Positions 25,894 to 33,899 of a stretch of 64,000 nt of DNA are shown here, in pieces; position 1 is the first letter of the stretch, and each line of letters starts with the position of its first letter. The DNA is from an uncultured Eubacteriales bacterium (GTDB taxonomy: Bacteria; Bacillota; Clostridia; Oscillospirales; Acutalibacteraceae): NCBI GenBank assembly GCA_900316025.1, contig ONBJ01000006.1, positions 1-64,000 on the forward strand, in the 5' to 3' direction. The notes beneath the pieces are model-generated. The model saw only the letters and a list, made by a program, of their open reading frames with translations, did not search any database and was not told the DNA's origin. Both the position numbers and the translations under genes were made by a program.

Positions 25894-27060
25894 TTATTCA
25901 AAAACATCGTATTCCTTGAAAGCATCTATTGTATATGAAGTATTGGAAGAAGATGTCTTTGCAGGTGTACTGCTTTTTTCCGTTCTCGTATTTTTGTACG
26001 GACTTTCTGCACCATTTTTTTGTGCGGTTTCTCGTTCTCTCTTACTGTCTGCCAGATCCTTTTCCGTCAGTATGCCATCTGAATGCCATCTTCTTATTAT
26101 TCCGTTTATATAGCTGAGATTAAATTCTCCACGGTTGTTCATACAGGTTTCGTATGCGTTTCTCAGCATATCCTTACCGTATCCCCATTTATTTATCCAA
26201 AGTTCCGCATACTCTGTCTGCTTTGACGTAGGAGCGGACATAACGCCTGTATTAAGTCCGAATGCTGAACATACGATATTCCACGCTTCTTTTGTCTGCA
26301 TTATGGAATTTATTTTTTCCTCAGCCTTTTCCAGCGTGTCTATTCCTGCATCTCCCCATTCACGTCCGAGCTTTTCTATATATCTCATTTTCAGATTATT
26401 CTCGCTCTTTGCAAAGTGCAGTATCATTGTAATTACTTCATAAGGAAGTCCGTCACTGTCGTGCATCAGTAAAAGCGTTGAAGAATCATTGTTTGTAAGA
26501 GGTCTTGCAAGCAGTTGTTCAGTCATTTCTATCAAAACAGCAAAATCATCATCGTTTGCTATCCTCTGTGCTACTTCTACCGAATCAGGCTTCTGTGCCC
26601 TTGCGATTGTTCTTCTCGGCGGAACATAGCTCTCTGCCGCTGCCTTTATCTCGCTTCCTCTGTCAGTGCTGACTTTGGGATTTTCGTATGGTATGTATTC
26701 TGTTTCCTTTTTCTCTTTTTCGGAGTTGTCCTCTTTGTGAATTTCATCTGAATCATCTGAAAATTCAACTTCGGATAACCTTTCAGATGAAATCTGAACC
26801 TCTTTTGCGGTATCTTCATTTTTGAAAAGTCCTACTCCGTACCAGAATTCCATACAGTCCTTGACATCTATCGGATTCATATTCAGAGCTGCAGCTATAT
26901 CGTTGGCTGTTATATTCTCACGTCTTGAGCTGTTTCTTAAAAGCCAGAGCAATACCTTGAGCTGTGTAGCTCCGGCAAGCTTTATGTGCTTATCCACAAC
27001 ATCTGTAGGTACGGCAAAAACACTTCCCCATATTCCTGAGCCTGTTTCATAATACTTCAT
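25894..27060 (-). CDS. DnaD-domain replication initiation protein
   Basis: A 388-residue protein. The N-terminal winged-helix DnaD-type domain (about 1-90) includes GSVFAVPTDVVDKHIKLAGATQLKVLLWLLRN. A charged linker follows, then two DnaD/DnaB2 helical domains (about 165-340), including LTNNDSS, YEVITMILHFAKS and YINGIIRRWHSDGI. In Firmicutes such proteins work with DnaB/DnaI in helicase loading. It is paired with the DnaC-like gene. A phage origin is unlikely because the neighbours are chromosomal core genes. Confidence 0.87.
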   Translation of the reverse strand: MKYYETGSGIWGSVFAVPTDVVDKHIKLAGATQLKVLLWLLRNSSRRENITANDIAAALNMNPIDVKDCMEFWYGVGLFKNEDTAKEVQISSERLSEVEFSDDSDEIHKEDNSEKEKKETEYIPYENPKVSTDRGSEIKAAAESYVPPRRTIARAQKPDSVEVAQRIANDDDFAVLIEMTEQLLARPLTNNDSSTLLLMHDSDGLPYEVITMILHFAKSENNLKMRYIEKLGREWGDAGIDTLEKAEEKINSIMQTKEAWNIVCSAFGLNTGVMSAPTSKQTEYAELWINKWGYGKDMLRNAYETCMNNRGEFNLSYINGIIRRWHSDGILTEKDLADSKRERETAQKNGAESPYKNTRTEKSSTPAKTSSSNTSYTIDAFKEYDVFE

Positions 27061-27186
27061 CAGTATTCCCCCCCTGCTTTACTTTCTTTACTGATTATAC
27101 CACAAAATTTCTGTTTATGATACACAGTTTTTATATTTTCAGCATAAAATACCGTGTTTTTTCCTGAAATGCGGTTTTCGTACATA

Positions 27187-27280
27187 TGCGATTGCAGCGC
27201 CTCAAAAGCTTTGCTTTTGAGGCGGTTCAAAGCTTCGCTTTGAACACCACGGCTGTATATAGCCGTGGTCTGCAATCGCA
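27187..27280. repeat. Cloverleaf element 2 (94 bp)
   Basis: Outer stem TGCGATTGCAG (27187-27197) against CTGCAATCGCA (27270-27280), 11 bp, perfect. The three hairpins abut with no unpaired base: 27198-27224 (12-bp stem, TTT loop), 27225-27245 (9-bp stem, TTC loop) and 27246-27269 (9-bp stem, 6-nt loop). It lies between the minus-strand YigZ and DnaD-domain genes. Confidence 0.95.
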
Positions 27281-27297
27281 AAAGCTGAGTACAAGAC

Positions 27298-27942
27298 TTA
27301 TACCTGTTGTTCCTCCATAGCAAAATAGTCCTCATACTCAGCATTGGAGCAAAGTTCCCCACAGGTTGCATCTGCGAGAAGTCTGTTAAATCTTTCCAGA
27401 TAATCTGACCTTATATGAAATGTTATGCTTACGTCAGAGCCGAAGCTACTTTCATCAATAATACCTCCGCTTTGAGGTATCAGGGACGAAACTTTTCCGT
27501 AGCGGTTATAGTCACATACCAGCGTACATACACTGCACCTTATCATATTTATTATATTTGCAGCTTCAACCGCCTTTTTCGCTGAAGCTGAATATGCCCT
27601 CACAAGTCCGCCTGTTCCGAGAAGTATTCCCCCGAAGTATCTCGTAACAACTACCACAACATCTGTAATCCGGTTTTTTGTCAGAACCTCCAGCACAGGA
27701 ACTCCGGCTGTTCCCTGCGGTTCGCCGTCATCGGAATAGCGTTTAATCTGTCCCTCCTGAATGCAGTACGCATATACATTATGTCTTGCGTCCCAGTGTT
27801 TTGATTTTATACTGTTTATGTATTGAATTGCTTCTTCCTCGGTTTTTACGGGTTTGCAGTATCCTATAAATCTTGAACGCTTTTCAGTAAGCTCATCATT
27901 CGCTTCTTTTTCTACTGTTTTATAGCTTTCATATGACAACAT
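27298..27942 (-). CDS. YigZ/IMPACT family protein
   Basis: A 214-residue protein with the UPF0029 (IMPACT) N-terminal domain: KRSRFIGYC, KHWDARHNVYAY, RYSDDGEPQGTAGVPVLEVL and VVVVTRYFGGILLGTGGLVRAY. A C-terminal DUF1949 ferredoxin-like domain follows. The family is widespread and is thought to bind nucleic acid or the ribosome; its exact activity is unresolved. It is a single gene following the rpmE terminator. Confidence 0.92.
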   Translation of the reverse strand: MLSYESYKTVEKEANDELTEKRSRFIGYCKPVKTEEEAIQYINSIKSKHWDARHNVYAYCIQEGQIKRYSDDGEPQGTAGVPVLEVLTKNRITDVVVVVTRYFGGILLGTGGLVRAYSASAKKAVEAANIINMIRCSVCTLVCDYNRYGKVSSLIPQSGGIIDESSFGSDVSITFHIRSDYLERFNRLLADATCGELCSNAEYEDYFAMEEQQV

Positions 27943-27981
27943 TCATCACCTGCACACTGCTTATTTTCTTGTAAAATTAAT

Positions 27982-28009
27982 AAGCGACACAAATTCTTTT
28001 GTGTCGCTT
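27982..28009 (-). terminator. Terminator of rpmE
   Basis: A 12-bp perfect stem AAGCGACACAAA / TTTGTGTCGCTT with a 4-nt loop. On the minus strand it is followed by ATTAATTTTAC. It lies directly after the L31 gene. Confidence 0.8.
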
Positions 28010-28021
28010 AAAAGCCAAAAC

Positions 28022-28228
28022 TTATTTGTTCTTGATACCAAAACGCTTGTTAAATCTGTCAACACGTCCACCTGTATCAACAAGCTTCTGCTTGCCTGTA
28101 AAGAAAGGATGACACTTTGAACAAATTTCAACACGAATGTTTTCCTTTGTTGAACCTGTTTCGATTACATTTCCACAAGCACAGGTTATTGTAGTGTGCT
28201 TATAATTAGGATGGATACCCTCTTTCAT
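28022..28228 (-). CDS. rpmE: 50S ribosomal protein L31
   Basis: A 68-residue L31. The start is the ATG at 28228 (AGAGGTGA upstream), giving [19 protein letters not shown]. It is the zinc-binding (C+) form: Cys pairs in CACG and CSKC are kept. Its own promoter and terminator make it a single-gene unit. Confidence 0.97.
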   Translation of the reverse strand: MKEGIHPNYKHTTITCACGNVIETGSTKENIRVEICSKCHPFFTGKQKLVDTGGRVDRFNKRFGIKNK

Positions 28229-28267
28229 TATCGTTTCACCTCTTTCAGCCTTCATAACAACATTATA

Positions 28268-28296
28268 ATTTTAACACAGACTGTTACAAAATGCAA
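28268..28296 (-). promoter_or_regulatory. Promoter of rpmE
   Basis: On the minus strand TTGCAT (28291-28296), a 17-bp spacer and TAAAAT (28268-28273). An overlapping TTGTAA-16-TATAAT pair (28262-28289) is an alternative. Confidence 0.65.
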
Positions 28297-28357
28297 TAGT
28301 TTTTTTATATTTTTTTAATAATGAAGTTTCATATGCAAAATCGCATTATGATATATC

Positions 28358-29191
28358 TTAGAAGCTTCCGCTTATACCGCCGTGAGATCTTCCCGAAGAA
28401 CTTGTATGAGAGCTGCTTCCGCCTGATGAACCGCCGCTTGAAGAAGATGGTTCTATGTATTCTTTGTTTACATTGGCATAAAGGAAAAGCTCGCTGCTGT
28501 TTGTAACGTTAAGACTTCCCCTCTTGACGTAGTTTACAGCACTTTTCTGCATTGCAACGGACTTAAGCTGAGATGCCATAGCAGAAGTTGCTGCCAGTCC
28601 TATTACAAAGCCTATTCCAAGAGAAATGAATATATTGCTGACCAAAGGAAAAGGCTTTTTAACTTTAAAATCATTAACGTCCATTATATGACCGTTTCTT
28701 GCACTCTTTATATACTCACTGCTCATATCGGCAAATATATTGAAGCCTTCATAGTAATCACCTTTTTTGAATTCGGGTAAAAAGTTATCTCTTATATTTT
28801 TAAGCCCTGCATCGGTAAGTGCGGTAAGTGCATATCCGTGGGTTGAAACTGCATATTTTCTTTTGTCCATAGCAAGAACGAGTATAGCTCCGTCATCGCC
28901 TGCACCTGCTCCGTAGCCGTTGTAATCGTAATAATCATCGGCAAATGCCTCAGCCGTTTTTCCCTCAAGACTGTTGACCGTAACTATTGCAATCTCACAA
29001 TCTATATCCTGACTTATATTTGTCAGTTTTTCCAGAAGCTCGCTTTCCTCACTGTCACTGAGAATATCCGCATCATCTACAAGAAGAGGTTTCTGCCTTT
29101 CTGTGGGAATAGTCTGTATATCTGCGTATGCAGGAAATACCGCCGATATACATATGAATGTAACCATAATAAGACTTAATATTTTCTTCAC
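28358..29191 (-). CDS. TPM-domain (YgcG-like) membrane protein
   Basis: About 277 residues. The start is GTG at 29191 with GGAGGGG about 7 nt upstream; it opens the signal peptide (VKKILSLIMVTFICISAVFPAYA). The TPM domain (about 30-165) includes LLVDDADILSDSEESELLEKL, IAIVTVNSLEG, FADDYYDYNGYGAGAGDDGAIL and YEGFNIFADM. A membrane helix (about 192-212) and a Ser/Gly-rich end follow, as in YgcG-type proteins. The function is unproven, possibly phosphatase-like or membrane quality control. It follows the zinc-ribbon gene by 14 bp, so they are probably co-made partners. Confidence 0.85.
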   Translation of the reverse strand: MKKILSLIMVTFICISAVFPAYADIQTIPTERQKPLLVDDADILSDSEESELLEKLTNISQDIDCEIAIVTVNSLEGKTAEAFADDYYDYNGYGAGAGDDGAILVLAMDKRKYAVSTHGYALTALTDAGLKNIRDNFLPEFKKGDYYEGFNIFADMSSEYIKSARNGHIMDVNDFKVKKPFPLVSNIFISLGIGFVIGLAATSAMASQLKSVAMQKSAVNYVKRGSLNVTNSSELFLYANVNKEYIEPSSSSGGSSGGSSSHTSSSGRSHGGISGSF

Positions 29192-29205
29192 TGCTGCCCC
29201 TCCTA

Positions 29206-30297
29206 TCAAAGAAACCACGTCAGATACATAACTGCAAAAGAAATAGCTCCGAACAATCCCGTAAGTCCGATAAGCCATTTTACAAATGCTCCCTTGTCAA
29301 GAGGAAGATTTCCGACAAATTTTCCTGTCTGTCCGTTCATTGCAAATGTGTATTTCTGTCCGTTCCAGTCTGTATTCAGTATCCAAACAGGGTAAAGTGC
29401 ATATTTTGCCTTGTTGTTGAAAAGTCTTATTCCGCTGCTTTCAACCGTAACTGTATTAAAACCTGTTACAGTATCTTGAAAAGCTTTTTCGGTACTTATT
29501 TTTATTCTCCGATTGGCTCTATCAACTACTTCAGTGTCGCTTACATCATATCTGTTTGCAAGATAACCTGACAGATATGCCGTCTGAAAGCTGACAGCAT
29601 CCGATATATTGTAAGGCTCAAGTGATTCCATAAGGTCATCTGCCATCTGTGATGCTCCGTCCTCGGGAACTGCCTCAAATTCGAGTGTACCTTCTCTGTT
29701 TACTGCAAAAAAGCTTGTTTCCGTATACCTGTAGTTACCGCTTTTCCATGTTCTTACCTTTGTTGCTTTGTATCTTATGCTGGCATCTGCCTTTGCATCA
29801 AAAAGCCAGAACGGTACATATACACCTTTGACCTCTTCTATATGGTTCTGCGTTCTGAAAAGCTTAGGTAAAAGTTTCTTGCCTTTCAGATGTTTTCCGA
29901 GTGCTTCAACGGCTGCATTTTTATCAAGCTTGAACGGTATAACCAAATCAGGCTTTAATTCACCGCTGAACTTTCCGGCAAGAACTATGGGACTTTCACA
30001 GTACGGACAGTGTGTAGCTGCCGTAGTCTGGTCATCGCATACTATCTCTGCACCGCATGAGTTGCAGTGGTAAACAGCCATATTTGATGTTTCGCCCTCC
30101 TGCCACTCGTTAGCCGAAGCCTGCATATTCCAGTTCATATCGTCAGCAGGCTGATTTCTGAGCAGATTGTCATATTCTCTCAGCGTTTCGGCTTCAAAGG
30201 TATTGTCACAGTACGGACATTTCATTTTCTGCTCGGATACATCAAACTCAAGTTCTCCTCCGCAGCACGGGCATTTGTATTCTATTGTACTCGGCAT
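29206..30297 (-). CDS. Zinc-ribbon membrane protein (TFIIB-type ribbon)
   Basis: A 363-residue protein with two zinc ribbons: CPCCGG...CPYCDN (about 9-33) and CNSCG...CPYCES (about 78-102). A central domain (about 120-320) contains FRTQNHIEEVKGVYVPFWLFDA and KYALYPVWILNT, and one C-terminal membrane helix (about 337-360) follows. It is usually annotated as a TFIIB-type zinc-ribbon-containing protein in Clostridia. The C-terminal helix suggests a tail-anchored cytoplasmic protein. It is paired with the TPM gene; its function is unknown. Confidence 0.82.
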   Translation of the reverse strand: MPSTIEYKCPCCGGELEFDVSEQKMKCPYCDNTFEAETLREYDNLLRNQPADDMNWNMQASANEWQEGETSNMAVYHCNSCGAEIVCDDQTTAATHCPYCESPIVLAGKFSGELKPDLVIPFKLDKNAAVEALGKHLKGKKLLPKLFRTQNHIEEVKGVYVPFWLFDAKADASIRYKATKVRTWKSGNYRYTETSFFAVNREGTLEFEAVPEDGASQMADDLMESLEPYNISDAVSFQTAYLSGYLANRYDVSDTEVVDRANRRIKISTEKAFQDTVTGFNTVTVESSGIRLFNNKAKYALYPVWILNTDWNGQKYTFAMNGQTGKFVGNLPLDKGAFVKWLIGLTGLFGAISFAVMYLTWFL

Positions 30298-30536
30298 AAA
30301 AATAACATCTCCTTTATTGTATTTTGGTTTTTCGTTTGTCAGTTCTCCCTAGAGATTATATCAGCTATAAATTAATTTGTAAATGCTTGGACTTGATATT
30401 GAATTAAAAAATTCGTGATATAATCACATTTTTTATGTTAATAATATTTACCAAATCGTTTATATGGTGTTTTTCAATATAATTTCAATAAAATGACAAT
30501 TTGATTTCAGTAAAAAGGTAAAATATATAAAAAACA

Positions 30537-30565
30537 TTGACTTGTTATTAATTATATGATATTAT
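30537..30565 (+). promoter_or_regulatory. Promoter of the nrtR-NAD operon
   Basis: TTGACT (30537-30542), a 17-bp spacer and TATTAT (30560-30565), about 33 bp upstream of the TTG start. Confidence 0.75.
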
Positions 30566-30568
30566 CAT
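30556..30568. promoter_or_regulatory. Candidate operator overlapping the NAD operon -10 box
   Basis: ATGATATTATCAT is a perfect 6+1+6 palindrome covering the -10 element. Its position suits autorepression by the NrtR-type regulator encoded next. This is an inference; no second copy of the site was identified in the window. Confidence 0.4.
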
Positions 30569-30597
30569 TCTGTAAATAACAGAAAGGCGGTGACAGC

Positions 30598-31413
30598 TTG
30601 GACGAAAAAAGTTTTTTGTCAGAATACAGTATAGAAAATTATGAAAGACCCTCAGTAACCACAGATATTGCAGTATTTGCACTCCGATATGAGGAAAACG
30701 AAAATTACAGATTAAATTCAAGTAAAAAGCTTTCCATTCTTCTCATAAAGAGAGGCGAATATCCATTCAAAGGAATGTGGGCATTACCCGGAGGTTTTCT
30801 GAGAAAAGGTGAAACGGTCGAAGAATGTGCCGTAAGAGAAATATTTGAGGAAACCTCAGTAAAACCGTTATCCTTAATATCAGCAGGAGTTTTCAGCAAG
30901 CCTGACAGAGATCCCAGAGGTTGGATTATTTCAAATGCCTTTGCCTCGGTAATCGGAAAAGCTGAAAAAAATCCCGAAGCAGGCGATGATGCAGCCGATG
31001 CACAGTGGTTTGACGTAACGTTTGAACGAACAGATGAAAGTATGTACCGTCTTAAGCTTGTGTATGAGGATACAGAACTTCTGAGCGTACTCAGCGAAAG
31101 AAAAACATCATTCGGCAAGATTTTTTTTGAAGCAGATGAAAAAAGTATGCTGGCTTTTGACCATGCGGAAATTATAGCGTCATCATTGGCAGAGCTTAGA
31201 CAGAGAGCAAAGAATTTTGATGTAATTTTTGATTTTCTGCCCGAAAAATTCACTCTTACGGAATTGCAGAGTGTTCAGGAAGCAATAACCAATATATCCG
31301 TAACACCTGCAAATTTCAGGAGAAAAATTTCAGGTTATGTGTCCGAAACAGATGAATATACACAGGGTGACGGACACCGTCCTGCAAGACTTTACAAAAG
31401 AAATAATTTATAG
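30598..31413 (+). CDS. nrtR: NrtR-type Nudix regulator of NAD metabolism
   Basis: 271 residues. A Nudix domain (about 20-160) with Nudix box G66...E72...R80E81...E84E85, in which the Gly of the usual ExGU end is replaced by Ser87. A C-terminal winged-helix part (about 205-271) is typical of NrtR: FDFLPEKFTLTELQSVQEA and NFRRKISGYV. NrtR proteins are repressors of NAD genes that sense ADP-ribose or related metabolites. Its position at the head of pncA-nadE-pncB strongly supports this. The start is TTG at 30598 after GAAAGGCGGTGA. It is possibly still hydrolytic, as the box is nearly whole. Confidence 0.85.
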   Translation: MDEKSFLSEYSIENYERPSVTTDIAVFALRYEENENYRLNSSKKLSILLIKRGEYPFKGMWALPGGFLRKGETVEECAVREIFEETSVKPLSLISAGVFSKPDRDPRGWIISNAFASVIGKAEKNPEAGDDAADAQWFDVTFERTDESMYRLKLVYEDTELLSVLSERKTSFGKIFFEADEKSMLAFDHAEIIASSLAELRQRAKNFDVIFDFLPEKFTLTELQSVQEAITNISVTPANFRRKISGYVSETDEYTQGDGHRPARLYKRNNL

Positions 31414-31427
31414 GGAGCGTGTAAAAT

Positions 31428-32018
31428 ATGAAATTAAATAAGGAAGAAGCATACAGGCTTTTGACCGAAGGTCTTGAAGAACCTGAAAAAATACAGTATG
31501 TTCAGCATTGTGTATATGTCGGAAATCTGGCACAGATGATAGCAGAGGAGCTTTCCCTTGACTCTGAATATGCCGCTGTACTGGGTTATCTTCATGACAT
31601 AGGAAGAAAAATCGAGCCTTGGAATCATATGTATGCAGGCTATGAATATCTTATGGAAAACGGTTACGAGGAATACGCATATATCTGCCTTACACATTCG
31701 TTTCTGAACAATGATATGGAGTGCATATGCGGCTGTTTTCTTTCTCCCGAAAGCAGAGGGTATGATAAGGTGAAATCGTTTGTAGAGAGCCACGAAAACA
31801 CAATGTATGATAAAATCATACAGACCTGTGACCTTTTATGTCTGCACAGCGGTGGAACAACTCTTGAGGAAAGAATAAGCGATATTGAAGCAAGAAAAGG
31901 AACACATAAAAAATCGCAGTATCACAAAGATACTGCATCGGCTCAGAAAGCTGAGATTGAAAGACAGCTCGGACATTCAATTTATGATTTTTATGACAGA
32001 CTGGAAAATAAGGAGTGA
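31428..32018 (+). CDS. HD-domain hydrolase
   Basis: A 196-residue HD-superfamily protein. Metal ligands are suggested by VQHCVYVGNLA, LGYLHDIGRK (HD) and a later CDLLCLHSGG Asp. It resembles predicted phosphohydrolases that act on nucleotides. In Firmicutes an HD protein (YqeK, an Ap4A hydrolase) often sits next to the NaMN adenylyltransferase gene, so a role in dinucleotide or nucleotide turnover is possible, but this sequence is not clearly YqeK. It is co-directional and 14 bp after the regulator. Confidence 0.75.
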   Translation: MKLNKEEAYRLLTEGLEEPEKIQYVQHCVYVGNLAQMIAEELSLDSEYAAVLGYLHDIGRKIEPWNHMYAGYEYLMENGYEEYAYICLTHSFLNNDMECICGCFLSPESRGYDKVKSFVESHENTMYDKIIQTCDLLCLHSGGTTLEERISDIEARKGTHKKSQYHKDTASAQKAEIERQLGHSIYDFYDRLENKE

Positions 32019-32025
32019 CTTTAAA

Positions 32026-32550
32026 ATGAAAAAGTTTCTTATAGTTGTTGATATGCAGGGGGATTTTATAAATATGGCACTCGGAACAAAGGAAGCCGAA
32101 GCTATTATTCCCGAAGCAGTAAAGAAAATCCGTGAGTTTGAAGGAAAAATTTTCGTAACGATGGATACGCACTATGAAAACTATATGCAGACATCTGAGG
32201 GCAAAAACTTACCCGTACCGCACTGTATAAAAGGTACTGAGGGCTGGAAGCTTGATAAAAGGATTGAAAATGCTCTTGAAGGAAAGGATTTCACCGTAAT
32301 TGAAAAGAATACGTTCGGTTCGGTGGATTTGCCCGAAAAAATAAGAGAAGACGCAGGTGAAGAAATCTTTGCGGCAGAGATGACAGGACTTTGCACTGAT
32401 ATATGTGTAGTCAGCAACGCACTTTTATTAAAGGCTTATTTTCCCGAAGCACTGATAAGCGTTGATTCAAAATGCTGTGCAGGAGTAACACCTGAGCTTC
32501 ACAACGCAGCACTGGCAACAATGAAAAGCTGTCAGATTGTTATAGAATAA
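32026..32550 (+). CDS. pncA: Nicotinamidase / isochorismatase-family cysteine hydrolase
   Basis: A 174-residue cysteine hydrolase. The triad is visible as D9 (VVDMQGDF), K94 (EKNTFGS) and C127 (TDICVVSNAL), with metal ligands D48, H50 and H66. That set fits nicotinamidase, which deaminates nicotinamide to nicotinate, the first step of the salvage route. The start is the ATG at 32026 with AAGGAG upstream. The operon context makes nicotinamidase much more likely than another isochorismatase-like role. Confidence 0.88.
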   Translation: MKKFLIVVDMQGDFINMALGTKEAEAIIPEAVKKIREFEGKIFVTMDTHYENYMQTSEGKNLPVPHCIKGTEGWKLDKRIENALEGKDFTVIEKNTFGSVDLPEKIREDAGEEIFAAEMTGLCTDICVVSNALLLKAYFPEALISVDSKCCAGVTPELHNAALATMKSCQIVIE

Positions 32551-32574
32551 GATAATACAGAGGAGATATGTTAT

Positions 32575-33300
32575 ATGTTTAACGCTGAAAAAGTAAAGAA
32601 TGAATGTGTTGAGTGGATAAGAAATTTTTTTGAGGAAAATGGAAAGGACTGCAACGCAGTTGTAGGAATTTCGGGAGGAAAAGACAGCTCCATAGTAGCC
32701 GCACTCTGTGCGGAGGCACTCGGAAAAGAGCGTGTAATAGGAGTTCTTATGCCCTGCGGTGAGCAGCACGATATAGATATGGCAAAACTGCTGGTCAATA
32801 CGCTTGGCATAAAGCACTATGTTGTAAATATAAAAGATGCGGTTGACGGAATAATCAACAATATTCCCTTTGAGCTTCAGAAGCAAAGTCTGATAAATCT
32901 GCCGCCGAGAATACGTATGTCAACTCTGTATGCCGTTTCACAGAGCAATAACGGACGTGTCGCAAATACCTGTAATCTTTCTGAGGACTGGGTAGGATAT
33001 TCTACAAGATACGGTGATGCGGCAGGCGATTTCAGCCCCTGTTCAAATCTTACCGTTCAGGAAATGAAGCAGATAGGCAGATTGCTGGGACTTCCCGATG
33101 TTCTTGTTGACAAAGTTCCTATTGACGGTCTTTGCGGAAAAACAGATGAAGATAATTTAGGCTTTACCTATGCGGAGCTTGACAGATATATCCGTGAGGG
33201 TGTAATCGAGGACGAAAGCAAAAAAGCTAAAATAGACAGAATGCACAAGATGAATGAATTCAAGCTGAAGCTTATGCCTGCATTCAAGCCCGAATTTTAA
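32575..33300 (+). CDS. nadE: NAD(+) synthase, ammonia-dependent type
   Basis: A 241-residue amidotransferase-free NAD synthase that converts nicotinate adenine dinucleotide to NAD with ATP and ammonia. The P-loop is GISGGKDSS at about residues 27-35. NLSEDWVGYSTRYGDAAGDFSP and the later KTDEDNLGFTYAELD are the family marks. There is no glutaminase domain, so ammonia must come from elsewhere. Confidence 0.93.
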   Translation: MFNAEKVKNECVEWIRNFFEENGKDCNAVVGISGGKDSSIVAALCAEALGKERVIGVLMPCGEQHDIDMAKLLVNTLGIKHYVVNIKDAVDGIINNIPFELQKQSLINLPPRIRMSTLYAVSQSNNGRVANTCNLSEDWVGYSTRYGDAAGDFSPCSNLTVQEMKQIGRLLGLPDVLVDKVPIDGLCGKTDEDNLGFTYAELDRYIREGVIEDESKKAKIDRMHKMNEFKLKLMPAFKPEF

Positions 33301-33315
33301 TTGTGGAGATTAATT

Positions 33316-33870
33316 ATGGATAATAAGGCTTTTAAGCTTGGAATTATAGTAGGAAGATTTCAGACATTTCACATAGGACACGAATGTGTTGTAAACAAGG
33401 CTTCGCAGCTTTGTGAAAGGGTAGGAATTTTTATAGGTTCATCTCAGGAGGAGGGAACATTGAAAAATCCCTTTTCATATGAAATGCGTAAGGATATTTT
33501 GCAGAAGATATTCGGCGACAGCGTATATATCTATCCCCTGCCCGATATAGGTGTAGGAAATAATTCCACATGGGGAGATTATGTTCTTGAAAATGTTGAA
33601 AAGCGTTTCGGAATGCTGCCTGACCTGCTCATTTCGGGCAAAGAGGAGCGTAGAATAAGCTGGTTTGACGGAGTTGCAGGAGTTTCGGTATCTGAGCTTT
33701 ATATTCCAAAGACAATAGATATTTCCGCAACTCAGATGCGTGAGCATTTAATCAACGGTGAATTTGAACTCTGGAAGGAATATACAAACAACAAGCTCTG
33801 GAGTGAATACGATAAGCTGAGAGAGTGCGTATGTGCGGCTAAAGACAATCTTTACACAGACAGTATATAA
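33316..33870 (+). CDS. Nicotinamide/nicotinate mononucleotide adenylyltransferase (NadM/NadR type)
   Basis: A 184-residue nucleotidyltransferase. The motif GRFQTFHIGH gives the HxGH pair, and ISATQMREHL gives the ISxTxxR end. Both fit the archaeal NadM / NadR-like NMN adenylyltransferases more than bacterial NadD. In this operon the likely reaction is NaMN (or NMN) plus ATP to NaAD (or NAD). The start is the ATG at 33316 with TGGAG upstream. Confidence 0.82.
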   Translation: MDNKAFKLGIIVGRFQTFHIGHECVVNKASQLCERVGIFIGSSQEEGTLKNPFSYEMRKDILQKIFGDSVYIYPLPDIGVGNNSTWGDYVLENVEKRFGMLPDLLISGKEERRISWFDGVAGVSVSELYIPKTIDISATQMREHLINGEFELWKEYTNNKLWSEYDKLRECVCAAKDNLYTDSI

Positions 33871-33899
33871 TTATAATTTTATCAGGGAGTGAGTAAAAA

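Larger units (their letters stand above)
30298..30597. other. Divergent intergenic region, zinc-ribbon gene / NAD operon
   Basis: 300 bp of AT-rich DNA between divergent genes. It holds the NAD operon promoter and a candidate operator (listed separately). The rest shows only AT-rich sequence with no gene. Confidence 0.6.

Noticed and set aside
25867..25894. Prophage origin of the DnaD/DnaC-like pair
   Set aside because: Neighbours are chromosomal housekeeping genes (addAB, yigZ, rpmE), and no integrase, portal or attachment repeat is visible.
27060..27371. Open frame of about 100 codons across cloverleaf element 2
   Set aside because: It is made of palindromic DNA, overlaps the YigZ end out of frame, and has no ribosome site or family similarity.
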